Below are positions 10,162 to 22,041 of a DNA stretch of 64,000 bases, one piece after another. This DNA is from Aotearoamyces nothofagi (lineage: Eukaryota > Ascomycota > Leotiomycetes > Leotiales > Tympanidaceae). Each line of letters begins with the position of its first letter. The stretch's first letter is position 1. Location of the stretch: assembly GCA_015345905.1 (NCBI GenBank), contig JADDTR010000040.1:62001-126000 (forward strand). Direction: 5' to 3'. A program made the position numbers and the translations under genes. The notes under the pieces are model-generated. The model was not told where the DNA came from. It saw nothing but the letters and a program-made list of their open reading frames with translations, and ran no database searches.

Positions 10162-12383
10162 ATGGAGAAGAGAAATCTGGCGGCCTGTGATCAGTGCCAT
10201 CACTTGAAACTGAAATGTGTGCCGCTGCTTCACGAATGCGCTCGATGCCGGCGTAGGTCACAGTCATCCCCACCCTATACTCTGTAACATACTCACACAT
10301 CCATTGTACAGGCTTGGGTCTTCGGTGTAAATCGGAAAGAACCAGGCACAAACGTGGGCGAAAGCCTGGATCTACAAAATCCCCGACTTCAGATGAGGTC
10401 TCGTCGGTAAGGGTACATAAATTGCTCAGACCACTACAAGCTTATTTTTTTCTTAGGGGGCGACATATAGGGAATATCCTGTTCTTAATTGTCTTGTACC
10501 ACTTGGGATCTGTCACGGCAGTTTTCAACACAATGGGTGAGTGCTTTCAATTTCTTCATTTGGTCAATTCTTTCCAATCGACAGTTCCCATAGCTGGGTG
10601 CCAATATTGATGCTCCCTTTTATCATGAGTACGAACCATCCAGCACCAGCTGATCTATCAATTAAGCGCCTCGAATGCTCCTCTGTGCACCATCTCGGCT
10701 GCTTCTCGTATGCTAGATCATTTCTATACATCACCAAACCAAGAGTTCCATACTCGAATTATCCGCAAGGCACGCTTGCTCGACCCTCAAGCATTTCGTC
10801 CTACCTCAGCTGCCCTTCTATGTTCAATGCTATGTAAGTCTTAAGCACAAAGCTTGTCGCTTGCTCGTTCAATGGAGACTGACCTGCTAGGCATCGCATG
10901 CTATATGCCTAAAGCCGATGATCTTGATGCATCACTAGGCATAAGCCATGGTGAGCTAGTTACTTTGCGGCGAGGCTTTCTTTCGCGTACGATGAAATTG
11001 CTAGAGCCAGTGATGTTAGGCCAAGTTAGACCATCCTTTGACGATGCAGTCACTGCATTCATGCTCACAACTATTGGCCCAAGCGAGGATGACACTGAAT
11101 CGTATCAATCGCATTGGCTTAGTTTCCTTTTTCTAACTATTAGGAAGCTTCGTTTTAGTACGGAGGATGAGACTTCTAATGAAGAGGAGAAGGAAGAGCG
11201 TAGAAGGTGCGTCTAATTCCTATCATTGCGGTGTTCTTCCTCGACAAACGAAAGCTAATAGTGCCGAAATAAAAAGGGTATGGTGGGCATCCTATATAAT
11301 TGATCGCCATGTCGCTCTATCATTCAACCTTCGCTGTGAGCTCACCGACCAGCAATGTGAGACACTTCAACTCCCGTGTTCAGACATAATATGGGATTCT
11401 TCGACACCACTTGAACAATATCAGCCAGAGAACCCTCCTCATGGCATTGGATATGTTGTACATAGCTTAGATGTCTTTGGCTTACTTCTTCCATTATCAA
11501 GGTAGGTGCAGGACCTTTTCATTTGACTTTTGCTAAAATGCTATAGTATTCTTGGAGACATCCTCGAATACCACTACCTCCGCCGTCATCCCAGCTTCGG
11601 GTCTAATCCTCTATTTATTAACGAGATACGACTGAAAATCGAACAGAATCTCCAAATATGGAATAAATCTCTACAGCCACATTTGGCTCCATTTACACGC
11701 GCCGACGCAATTCAGACTTCTCCCTACCCTACCTATGATGGCGCCTTATACAATTCCAATGAAACTCGCTTCTCGAATATTGTAGTATATGCGAAACATC
11801 TTTACCATTGCATGCATATCCTTCTTTTTGGCTCCATGGATTTTGTTGAGATGTACAAGGACCTCGATTGGCAAGCATCGTCGAACTTCCTCAACGCGGG
11901 AGAACACGCAAGTTCCTGTGCAAAGGTATATTTCTCCAACAAGCGTCGATTCCCTTAAAGTTCTAAAGAAACTGACACCTCCAGCTTGCAGAAACAATCC
12001 TCGTCCAAGACAAAAGCCTGCATTATATGTACCGCTATTTTGGCACCTACCTACTACAGTCTTCCTTCTTCTTCCTAATCCTCGCCAAGAAGCTCGGTAA
12101 CGAGGCCGACCAGCTAATCCTCAAGAATTGCAGCGTCAATCTACAAGTCCTGGATGCTTTTGTCAAGGTCACAAATATTACATATCAACGAACTTTTGTT
12201 AGGATTTTAAGACAAACTCTGTCGAAAATGATTGACGGGAATGGCAAGTCTGGAACGGGGGGAAACAGTGCAAACGAGGATGATCTGGATGAGAGCTTGC
12301 TGCGATATCGGTGGACCGGGGGTTATCATGGTTTATGGAGTATAGATGAGCTAAGTAGGTCTACCAATGGGGATTATAGATAA
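10162..12383 (+). CDS. Zn2Cys6 transcription factor, XlnR/XYR1-like, short paralogue
   Basis: A nuclear activator type. My model has nine exons: 10162-10252, 10312-10406, 10457-10536, 10585-10597, 10644-10833, 10891-11206, 11262-11501, 11547-11925 and 11985-12383, giving 600 residues in a single frame. The zinc cluster at residues 9-35 is CDQC-x6-C-x6-CARC-x6-C, followed by a basic linker. The fungal regulatory domain shows VWWASYIIDRHVALSFN and a C-terminal YRWTGGYHGLW close to XlnR's YRWTG ending. XlnR proper is roughly 850-950 residues, so this is a shortened relative. The fourth exon would be only 13 nt and the following intron begins GTGCCA, so the 10537-10643 junctions are uncertain. 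Position at the end of the P450-CoA-transferase-permease-esterase group suggests a local regulator. Confidence 0.85.
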
Positions 12384-14242
12384 AAGATATCCGGAATGGC
12401 TGTATTCCGATGATAAGATATATATGTATACATTCCTAGTGCAGTTGTGTATGTGGCGTCGAATGAGCGCCAATATAGGACGCTTCAAAAGGGTCGGTAG
12501 CTCAATCTAAAAGTTGTTACCAATTATATGGTATTCCTAGAAAAAACGGTGAGAAGAGAATAACGATGAGAGATAGGCTACTAACCCCCCCTCTCTCTCT
12601 AGAATAATCTTGTAAAATCTTGGTGGGATCGCCAACAAATAAATCAAGATTGAAGCAGGGGGAGGATGGTATAGCTGTACCGGTATGGACGGCGTATGCA
12701 GGGATCTTAATGTCAAGGTCTGGGTTACGAGAAGGTGTTGGGATTTGCCCAGTTATAAGTGACCGGCGTGGCCGAGCGCTGGAACGTTGATATCACGTGC
12801 CTTGCGATCAATCAGCAAGATGAGGCTGAAAAGTGTTGGATCTTCAAGCAGGCCAAGGTCCCGTTTCCGAAGGCGAAGTTCACATCAAGTCCCAACTAAG
12901 ATATCTCTGCTTCCACACGCTGCGTCGTGGATGTTGAAAAGTGATCGGGTTGCTAGTCGGGTTGCTGGTCGAAGATCGGACTGATCTTGTCTCGTCGAGC
13001 GAGCATCAAGACGATTACGAGCAGTGGGGTGGCACCCAACGGTCCAAATCTGTCGAGACCCAGGCTTCTTCATCGAAGCCCCGGAAATGCGTGCGGTCTT
13101 CCTCCGCGCTCAGCAGGTTGTGTCCGTCTGTTGAAGAGAGAGGCCAGGTGGAGTGGAGGGGAGTGGGTGGACGGAGAGCCAGCGGCACGCGGATACGCAG
13201 CTGTATTGGGCATACCCCGAAGATCCGCTGATTTTTGTTGAGAAGCGACATTTATGCCATCCTAGGCTGCACCGGCACTTCAATTGTCCGCGGGCCGTGT
13301 CGTGCTAGCCGCTCCAGGACTATCAAACGGGCAGCAAACACCGTGCAAGACGGAGCGGCGCTGCAGTCGGGCTCTTGTTCTCCAGACCTCGCAAAGACAG
13401 CAGGACAACGCGGCCGCAAGACAGATATCTCATCTCTACGCTGTAGCTCGACAGGCCCGGACGCCCTCCCGGGCCAGCCGGCGCGCCGGCCGTGCCAGGT
13501 GCGCGCTTAACCGTGCCAGTCGTGGCTGTGTGCCGGAGCGCACACTTTATGCAGTAACAGGCCAACGGCATGACGTACAGATAAGGCCCCGGACCCCTAG
13601 ATAGCGCAGCCGCGGATGGTGGCGCCTCAACAAAACGAGCCCAAACACCAGCACAGCCAGCGCGGAGTATCCATTATTCCCCCCTTTGAGGCCTCTTTTG
13701 AGGGGCCTTTGGGGGGCCTTTGAGGGGCGGTCTCTGCCTAACCGCAGCTTAGAGCTGCCGTAGCCGAGGCTCCATGGCTGGGTGCTGAATGGCGAATTCC
13801 CCAAGAAATTTTAATTGCAGGCTTGTCTGCACTGGGACGCAGAGCTCGGCCCCTGGCAGCTCGCCGCACCTTCCATCTTTAAAGGTAAACGCTCTCTCTC
13901 CCGGTGCTTCTTGCCTCTGCCTCTGCCTCTGCCTCCTCCTCCTCAATTCAACGTCAGGCCTCCTCTTGTGCCGCGGAATTCTATTCTCCTCCACTCCACT
14001 CAACTTCTTTATTAGGTGTCTTTTTACTCTCGCTCTTACTTGTGCTTGTACTTGTATTCGATTGACCCGGGGGAACAGCAGACGTAGTGCGGCCAGGCTG
14101 TTCAACTCCCGTTGTGTGCATAATATTCCTCCAGCAAAACCCTTCGTCTCAGGAGGCCTACACTCACGGAAGAACGGCGTCACATACGAGTATCCTCTCC
14201 ATATCGCTGTTGCCAGTGTACAAGGCCGCTTCTGTCTTCCCA
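12384..14242. other. Intergenic region and elongase leader
   Basis: No gene recognised in 1.86 kb. It carries a short GC-rich repeat at 13685-13728 and, before the elongase, a CTCTGC-type pyrimidine tract at about 13913-13945 typical of fungal core promoters and leaders. Confidence 0.6.
13685..13728. repeat. Four-copy TTTGAGGGGCC minisatellite
   Basis: Units TTTGAGGCCTCT, TTTGAGGGGCC, TTTGGGGGGCC and TTTGAGGGGC follow head to tail with an 11-12 bp period. It lies about 500 bp upstream of the elongase start. Confidence 0.8.
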
Positions 14243-15721
14243 ATGGCGTTCTCGCAGCTTCACGTCACACTGCCCGACACCTCTCTTTTCACCTTCCCAC
14301 CGAGCTATGACCCACGAACCCTCCCCGCTCCTTACGCAGGTTCATCCCTCACCGCACCGCCATTCTCGATACCTCCCTCTCTCTACACGGCCGCACTTGA
14401 TGCCAGGGTCCCAATCACCATCGCCGCTGTCTACGCAACTTCAGTGGTCGCCATCAACGCATATAACAGGTCGAGGGGCAACAAGGCGTGGCCAATTAGC
14501 AAGACCAAGGGTTTCTTCTGGTTCGTCGTTGCTCACAACGTCTTCCTAGCAGTATACTCAGCATGGACATTCGTTGGCATGATAAGAGCTCTGCAGCGGT
14601 CGATCGCTAGCTGGAATGGCCCGGACGGTCTTGTCGGAACTGTAGACAGCTTGTGTAAGATTCATGGCGTCTCAGGCCTTGGAAACGCCATCACCTACAG
14701 CCCTGCAACTTCCTCATGGAACTCCCAATCGCCAACTACACTTTTCTTGAGTGAAGCAGGAACTCCATATAACACTGATCTGGGACGTTTGTGGAATGAA
14801 GGTCTTGCCTTTTACGGCTGGTTCTTCTACCTCAGCAAGTTCTACGAGGTTCTCGATACGGTTATCATTCTGGCCAAGGGTAAGAGAAGCTCGACTCTGC
14901 AGACCTACCACCATGCAGGTGCCATGATGTGCATGTGGGCTGGCATCCGTTACATGTCCCCTCCGATTTTACTATTCTGTTTACTCAACTCTGTGGTTCA
15001 TGCCATGATGGTTAGTCTCCTAAATAATTTCCCACGATGAGCGAAAGCTGACTCAATGACACAGTATACCTACTACACCATCACAGCCTTTTCCATCCGA
15101 GTTCCACAACAGATTAAGCGTACTCTGACCACCTTGCAAATCTCTCAATTCGTATTTGGTGTCGGCTATGCTGCTATCCACTCTTTCATCTCCTACGAGA
15201 TCCCTGTTCAAGTATCCGATATCGAATCGTCCATTTCCGATGCCACAGCTTCAATTACCTCGGCAGCCGCGATTGCCAGTGTTGGGTCTATGGTCAAGAA
15301 AATCCTGTTCCGTGCTGTCGGTGAAGAAGGCCTCGCTGAGAATGTTGCTGGTTCGTATGATCCCAGCACTCTCGAACAACTCAAGAAGACCAACCACGTA
15401 CAATCACCATTGGGATTCCACACAGAATACCAGACCGTTTCATGCCTTGACACAAGCGGACAGACATTCGCAGTATGGCTTAACGTGCTTTATCTCGTCC
15501 CATTGATGGTATTGTTCATACGCTTCTTCGTTAAGAGCTACCTCCGACGAACCGGGCACCAGAAGGGCGCCAAGGCTGGCCACGAGACGATCCAGGAGGC
15601 TGTTGAGCATGCTGCTGGTGATGCATTGAAGGGGGTTGGAAGGGAGATTGTCCGTAGCACTAAGAATGGAGTGCCGGTTAATGGAAATGGCCACGCCAAG
15701 GCTGAGGAAAAGAAGCATTAG
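14243..15721 (+). CDS. ELO-family very-long-chain fatty acid elongase
   Basis: The ER condensing enzyme (3-ketoacyl-CoA synthase) of fatty-acid elongation. Two exons, 14243-15010 and 15065-15721, encode 474 residues with multiple membrane helices. Signature parts are KFYEVLDTVIILAKGK, the histidine box, FCLLNSVVHAMMYTYY across the intron, and QISQFVFGVGYA. The histidine box reads LQTYHH, with Gln in place of the first His of HxxHH. A hydrophilic insert of about 90 residues (IPVQVSDIESS onward) sits before the last helix, and the tail is Lys/Glu-rich, ending KAEEKKH. The protein is long for an ELO (usually 300-350). It has a pyrimidine-rich leader upstream. Chain-length preference cannot be told. 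Confidence 0.92.
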
Positions 15722-17551
15722 GTGGTCTTTTTAAGAATTTGGACGATGAGAGGATTCATACAAAAATTAGGATTTGTGAGGGATATGGGGAGGGATTATG
15801 GTATTATGAATATGAGTATAGAAACTGGTGTTCCTGGGGTTGGTTTAGAGCAAGCTTAACGTAGATTTCCCGTTCAAGTAAACGAGGCTAGCGGGTACCG
15901 ACCGGTATCAAACAGCGTACATTTTGATCACACGTCTGTTACTTTGACTAGGTGCAGTGGAGGATAGTAGTGAGAACAAGAGTCGTCGTGGGAATAATTA
16001 TCTCGTGAAATGGTGGTTTGGCTTGCGGATCAGGCTGCGATTCAATGATTTAAGGTTAGGTGGATAGAGGTTGGATATTTCAAGGACGAGAGCCTTCAAA
16101 TCCGCAAAGTCCCAAGTAGAGGGAATTCCCTGACCTGCTGAGACTAACTGAAAGAGATTCTAACAGTCATCCCTCGAGGAAAGGGTTCGCAGGAGGAACA
16201 GGCGGACGATCCGTAGCCAGGTAATTATGGTCTATAAACAAACCCCAATCCAAGATGTCTCCTTTATATATATCTGTAGATCATCATGCCGCACGGACTT
16301 TCTGACCGGAGGCTACAGTAGATTGCTATCAGTACAGGGTACGAAGCAGCAGACTAAAACAGTAAACACACAACCTCAGCAAGGGGTCTGTCCATCGCGA
16401 AGCTTAGATTAGCGAGGCCACGGCCCCTACCTAGGAAGGCTTTCTTTCCCCTCCCTGCCTGTCACCCCCCGCAAGGCGGAGAGGAATCGCGGGCCCACGA
16501 CAGGTTTTTTTTTTTTCTTTTTTTCTTTTCTTTATTCTTCTTCTTCTTCTTCTTCTTCTTCGGACCGGACATTCCATAACGACGAGCGCGTTGCTTGAAA
16601 ACTGGCTGTCCAGATCGCGCTGTGCGGGCGCCCGTTGGGTGGGCGAGTCGGATTGTCTGTTTTGCGGTACGGATGGTGATGGGATCTTGAGAGGTTGACT
16701 TGACTCTACAGGAGCATTCACTCGTTCCAGGGCGCAAAGAGTCAAAACAAAACCCCCATATATATCGGTGTGTCGTTCTTCTCTGCGCGTTGCCGCAGCG
16801 GGGATGCGCAGCTTAAGCTTTGTGCTGGTAACTGTATCCGACTGACTCGTGTGGCTGCATTGTCCGCGCCGCGAAGGCAAAAGATGATGTCTCTTTTATG
16901 GGAACTGACACATGGTCCGATGAGGTGTGTGCAAGAGAGTCGAATAGTCCAGGGGGCGTCGATAGAAGGCCCTCGGGCTTCTATCAAGCCTTCCAGCGGT
17001 TGAAGCAAGTGTTACACCTGCTGGAGATTGATTCCAGATCCCAAGTCACTTATATATGTGTTGAAAGCATGGATTCCGTTAGAATCCTCAGGAGGCATGT
17101 TGGTCTGTCGCGCGCGAGGACTACCGCTCCTTGCATTAGGTGGCTAGATGAGTATCCCTCTGGTCTCATCCGTTTTTCTCAGCCATGACCTTATCGCAAC
17201 GATCACTTCTATATCGGCAACAATGGCAAGAAATCACGTCCAGGTCCACGCTGTTTGCACACCGGACGGTAAGAGTTCGGGTAAGTTTGGCTGTTTCTTG
17301 TGTGGCAGTATGCTTTCTTCCGCGGTATACGCAGACTACATCGCAGCCGGAGCAGGCTTCCCAAATGTGCTTCTCTCTCTATCATCGTTTCCTCTTCTTA
17401 TTCCGAGCGATGTTTTTGGTGTTCTGGCCCCGTGACCCGCACGTTCACAGCCAATCGCTTAAGGGATCCACAATGTTTCTGCAGTCTGTGCACAGGCTTC
17501 TCTCTAGGCCTTGAATCCCGGCTCGTCCACCCAAGCCAGTACTGTGCCAAC
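15722..17551. other. Intergenic region with (TTC)n tract
   Basis: 1.8 kb without a recognisable gene. The T-rich run at about 16505-16560 ends in at least eight TTC triplets. Long overlapping ORFs near 16431-17500 are low-complexity or antisense to this tract. Open frames upstream of 17552 on the + strand join the MFS frame but show no conserved sequence. Confidence 0.55.
16505..16560 (+). repeat. Poly-T / (TTC)n microsatellite
   Basis: Runs of T broken by C grade into consecutive TTC triplets. Simple-sequence repeat. Confidence 0.9.
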
Positions 17552-19219
17552 ATGGGTGCCCCTTCCCCTATCACCGTGGTCGAGCATGAAGTCTCTAGTG
17601 AGCTTCCCAGTCCACCTCCTCTACACAAGAAGACATCCCGAGTAGAGGAGTTCCCCGAGCCTATTCCACTCACCCCCTTTGGGATGACTACGTTGAAGTA
17701 TGGGGATCCTTCAACGGGCTTTGCCAATCACTCTCCAGACGGGCACGACACATCTGCGACCCCAAGTGAGGGAGAGATGGGTTCGCGGCTGAGCATGTCC
17801 ATGTCTCGACCTGCGTATCCTGCGCACAGCTTTAATAATCCTCCGATGAACCGATTCAGAGTTCCGGCAACATGTCTAACCTCGTTCAATAATGGCCTGA
17901 ATGATTCGGCACCAGGTGCCCTGCTTGCGTATATTGAGAGGTATGCGTGTCCGGGGGAGGTTCTGCGAAATGCCAAGCTCACACCATCTAGCGATTATAA
18001 TATAAATTACTCCGAGGTCTCCATCATCTTCATCGCAAATGCTATAGGGTTCGTCACAGCTGCGCTCTTTACAAACGCCCTTACCAGCCGAGTCGGACGG
18101 GCAAAGGCTCTCATGATTTCTCAGGGGTTCATGCTAGTTGGCTACATCCCAGTTGTTTTCACGCCTCCGTTTCCCGTAGTAGTGATGAGGTGAGCGGAAT
18201 CTCTTCATCTGAACTTCCAAATATATTTCAGGGCGGGATGCTAAGTTCAACAAAGTTTCTTTTTCACCGGCATCGGTATGGCAATCTGCCTTGCTATTGC
18301 ACAAGTATTCAATTCCAACCTCGCCTCAAGCGTCGTGATCTTGGGTTTCATGCAGGGATGCTACGGAATAGGAGGGATCGTCGGCCCTCTGATAGCTACT
18401 TCGCTCGTGTCAGACGGCACCAGCTGGTCCCGCTTCTATCTTTTCCCACTCGTCTTGACCTCTTTCAACCTCGTTTTCAGTGGTTGGTCTTTCAGACACT
18501 ATGAAAGAGAAAGCGAAATCGTACAGCCGGTTAACCCGCCTGCACCGATTGAATCTCGGGGTGTCATAAAGGACCGTCTGGATGCCTTCAAAGAACTAAT
18601 CTCCAACAAGACAACGCTGCTGGGCGCAATTTTCATATTCGCCTACCAGGGCGCCGAGGTGGCCATTTCAGGATGGGTTATTTCCTTCCTTGTCAACTAC
18701 CGTGGTGGTGATCCTACCAAAGTCGGATACGTCACGTCTGGGTTCTGGGCAGGCATTACGCTTGGTAAGCCTTCCATTTATATAGCACAGATTAGGGAGA
18801 CATGATTCTGATCACTTATAGGCCGCTTCACACTCTCATATCTGGGAAGTCGCATTGGTGAGCGAAACTTCGTATTTGGAGTCGTTGCCGGCGCCTTTGT
18901 TCTGCAGTTCTTGATCTGGTTCATCCCATCGATCCTCGGTGACTCTATTGCAGTGGCCTTTGCAGGCCTTCTGCTAGGCCCTATCTATCCCTCGGCAACT
19001 CAGGTATTTGCCCAGCTGATCCCAAGGCAGATACAGATGTCGGCCTTCTCATTCATCGCATCTATCGGCAGCTCCGGGGGTGCTTTCCTGCCGTTCATGA
19101 CGGGCTTGATGGCACAGCAATTCGGAACTTGGGTTCTGAATCCCATCTGTGTTGGGTCCTTTGTTGCAATGAGTGGGTTGTGGTGGGCGTTGCCAAAGGT
19201 CAACAAGAGGTCGGAATAA
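17552..19219 (+). CDS. MFS transporter, BSC6/FucP-like
   Basis: A multi-span membrane carrier. Exons 17552-17940, 17992-18189, 18256-18764 and 18822-19219 give 497 residues. An N-terminal tail of about 105 residues rich in Pro, Ser and Glu is followed by helices starting at the RFRVPATCLTSFNNGLNDSAPG segment, then SEVSIIFIANAIGFVTAALF and a loop with SRVGRAKAL. The second half has FAYQGAEVAISGWVISFLVNYRGG and the helix around LLLGPIYPSATQVFAQLIP. This pattern matches fungal fucose-permease-type MFS proteins related to yeast BSC6. I chose the ATG at 17552 because conserved-looking sequence begins after it; the frame is open further upstream. Substrate unknown. Confidence 0.85.
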
Positions 19220-19701
19220 GAAGTTATGGGTGGTATTTTTACTATGTTAAGATTCACGAAGTGATTTAGATTTTCTAAAAGTCTCAGGTTGTTTCGCATT
19301 ATTAAACATTTGGGATTTTAAAAAGTATTAGATAAAAGTGATCAAGATATAGTAAAAAGTATTTATAGCCATTCGTTATTTCCTCGGTGGAACAAAAGGC
19401 TGGTGGCATTCCCCTCCCTGAGCAATTAGTGACAATATTCTAGAAATAATACTCTTCGCCTCTCCAGAGCGGTAATATAATATTCTCGGCCGGCCGGGCA
19501 TTGGCCGTCGGGCACGAGGCCATCCTGCCGAACCAGGCGGGCGAGATCTTATGGGCCCGATATCTGCAGCTTGACGACTATCGTGTTATCTCACAACATG
19601 TGATTAGAAAGAGGGTTTAAAAAGTCCCCCAGCGGTCCTAGTATCCTCGACCCAAGACACAATTCATCCGCCAACAGGCATCCAAGCGCGCGGAACAAAA
19701 C
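19220..19701. other. Intergenic region
   Basis: 480 bp between two co-directional genes. The first part is AT-rich and the last 200 bp turns GC-rich ahead of the amidohydrolase. No feature recognised. Confidence 0.6.
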
Positions 19702-21121
19702 ATGGCCGGGACCGCTTCTACGAGCCCTTCTGCGGTCCGCAAGATCATCGCGGGTGCAATCGACGATGCAGACCCCGAGCTGCGGAGGATCAATCTCGAG
19801 GTACCGCGCAGAGCAGAGCCCCTCTCCTCCGCGCGCCGCCGGTGCTGACTCGGCGCAGATATGGGAGAACCCGGAGGTCATGTTCGAGGAGGTGAGGGCG
19901 TGCGAGCTCCTCTCCGGCTGGCTCGAGTCGCGGGGCTGGACCGTGAAGCGCGGGGTCTATGGCATCGACACTGCTTTCGAGGCGCGCTTCTCCGTCAAGG
20001 CAGGCGGCCGTACGGTCTGCTATAATGCCGAATATGGCACGTAAACCCCCCCCAGCCCCTCCTCTCTCTCTCTGTATCTTTGCCGGCTCTCTAAACGTGT
20101 CCACCGCAGACGCTCTCCCCGGGATCGGACATGCCTGCGGGCACAACCTGATCGCGACGTCGTCGCTCGCGTCTGCCCTCGGCGCCGCCGCGGCTCTGGC
20201 TGCGCTGGGCGCGCCCGGCACGCTGGTGCTGATGGGCACGCCGGCGGAGGAGACGGGCGGCGGGAAGTTCATCATGGCGGGGCGCGGGGCGTGGAGGGAC
20301 TGCGACGCGTGCATCATGACGCACGGCACGCCCGACACCTCGACGCCCGTGTGCATCACCAAGGCGTCGTGGAAGTTCCGCGCCAGGTTCCGCGGCCGCG
20401 CCGCCCACGCCGCCGCCGCGCCCGAGAGCGGGAGCAACGCGTGCGATGCCATCGTCTTGGCGTACAACGGCATCGCCATGCTCCGCCAGCACATCTCCAG
20501 GGCCGACAGCATCCAGGCCGTCATCCTGTCCGCCGGCACCGCCCCCAACATCATCCCCGATTTCGCAGAAGGCACCTACTCGATCCGGTCCGTGAACGCG
20601 CCGGCGCTGGAGAGGCTGAAGAGCAGGGTCGTTCCGATCTTCGACGGCGCTGCTGCGGCTACGGGGTGTACTGTTGAGCTCGAGTGGTAAGACCCCCTCC
20701 CCCCCTTTTCCAAGCACGTGACTAAGTATCCAGGACTGCCCTCTACGAGGACGTCGTCACCAACCACGAACTAGCAAACCGCTATCGAGACTACATGATA
20801 GCCGACCTGGGCATGCCGCCCGAGCAGATGGTCCCCATCGACCAGGCCGCCCGCGACCACGAGCTCAACGGCAGCTCCGACATGGGCAACTGCACATACA
20901 TCACGCCCGGCATGCAGGCGCTGTTCCCGACCAATGCCGCCGACATGATGCACACGCCCGCCTTCCGAGAGGCCGCCGGCCTGGACTTTGCTCACGCGGA
21001 GGCCCTGCGCGCCGCCAAGGCGAACGCCTTTGTCGGCGTCGATGTCTTGCTGGATGATGACTTCTTTCGCAGAGTCCGGAGTGAGTGGGAGGAGACGATG
21101 AGGGAGGCTGGGCGGCTATGA
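19702..21121 (+). CDS. M20-family amidohydrolase / peptidase M20 domain protein (ACY1L2-like)
   Basis: A metal-dependent hydrolase of N-acyl or amide bonds. Exons 19702-19800, 19859-20036, 20110-20686 and 20734-21121 give 413 residues. Visible marks are WENPEVMFEE, NAEYDALPGIGHACGHN (metal-binding Asp and His), GTPAEETGGGK (catalytic Glu pair), RGRAAHAAAAPESGSNACDA in the dimerisation domain, and SSDMGN near the C-terminus. The intron 20037-20109 starts with GC, because only that cut restores EYDALPG; the nearby GT gives a wrong frame. The gene is much richer in GC than its flanks (long CG-rich runs such as GCCGCCGCGGC), with G/C at most third codon positions. Cytosolic; substrate unknown. 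Confidence 0.9.
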
Positions 21122-22041
21122 GGAGTCGTTCGTGGCTGGTTAAACATGGAATGCGGCTTTTAAAGGCTTAGAACCATCAGAATCGCATGTCTCTCTAGTA
21201 TATGTCAGAATATAAATTTACCCTGGCCTCCCGTCTTGATAAAATCTGTATGGCATAGACCTTTACTGCTATGGCACTCAACCTATCAAAGATCTGAGAT
21301 TCAGGGATGGCTAATTAAAGGACGCTCGACTGCTTATAATCACACTTCACAATGGCCAGCTAGTCAAAATTAATATATCTTATCAGATCCTCGATTGCTC
21401 CCAAGCATCGTCCATCACGTGTAACAGTGTCAAGTCCAGAAGGAAAAGCTGTATCGAGAATTAGCACGCAACAAGCAGCAGCATGCTCCGAGTACAGGAC
21501 TAATTTTCTTGGTCGATTACATTTTACAATTATGTATCCATGCTTATATACGCATGATAAATATACAAAGACCTGCCATACCCTATATATAGCGGATTTC
21601 TCCGACCTTCCTAGAATCTGCAATGTATATTGCTTGAATTCGTTATAAAAGGGTATCATGTAAGTCCCAAAATGTGGCTGGCACACTTTCTCTCACTAGA
21701 GTTTGGACTACGAGCGATGCCAGACCGGCTCGGCTTATCGTACCCACCATCCAACTCCATACTTTCAAAGCTGAATGATGCTCTTGTCGACAATGTCCTT
21801 AAAGACTCGTCGGTCAACTTTCGGAACAACAGCGAGCCCAATTGTTCCTCAGGGTTCCTTATAATTTTTGGAAACCCATGTCGACCGTATCGACCGTAGT
21901 TCCTGCTACTCAACTTCATATCACATCTAATGCCAACTCTACTCCGAACGCGAGTCAACACCTCAATACTAAGGTCGCATGCCATAAACGGCATAACTAT
22001 CATCGTCAGATTAAGTCTCCGAATAGAAACAAAATGACAAC
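21122..22041. other. AT-rich intergenic region
   Basis: The sequence drops sharply in GC after the amidohydrolase. Small ORFs here lack recognisable domains. Transcripts of both flanking genes end here (convergent). Confidence 0.6.

Noticed and set aside
12755-12900. Possible tRNA start (GGCGTGGCCGAGCG near 12769)
   Set aside because: It resembles the D-arm side of a Leu/Ser tRNA, but no matching anticodon stem, T-loop GTTCGANTC or acceptor 3' strand follows.
16431-16880. Lys/Arg-rich minus-strand ORFs
   Set aside because: They are translations of the (TTC)n and poly-T tract.
19790-20717. Long minus-strand and alternative plus-strand ORFs over the amidohydrolase
   Set aside because: GC-rich shadow frames without domains; the M20 motifs are only in the called frame.
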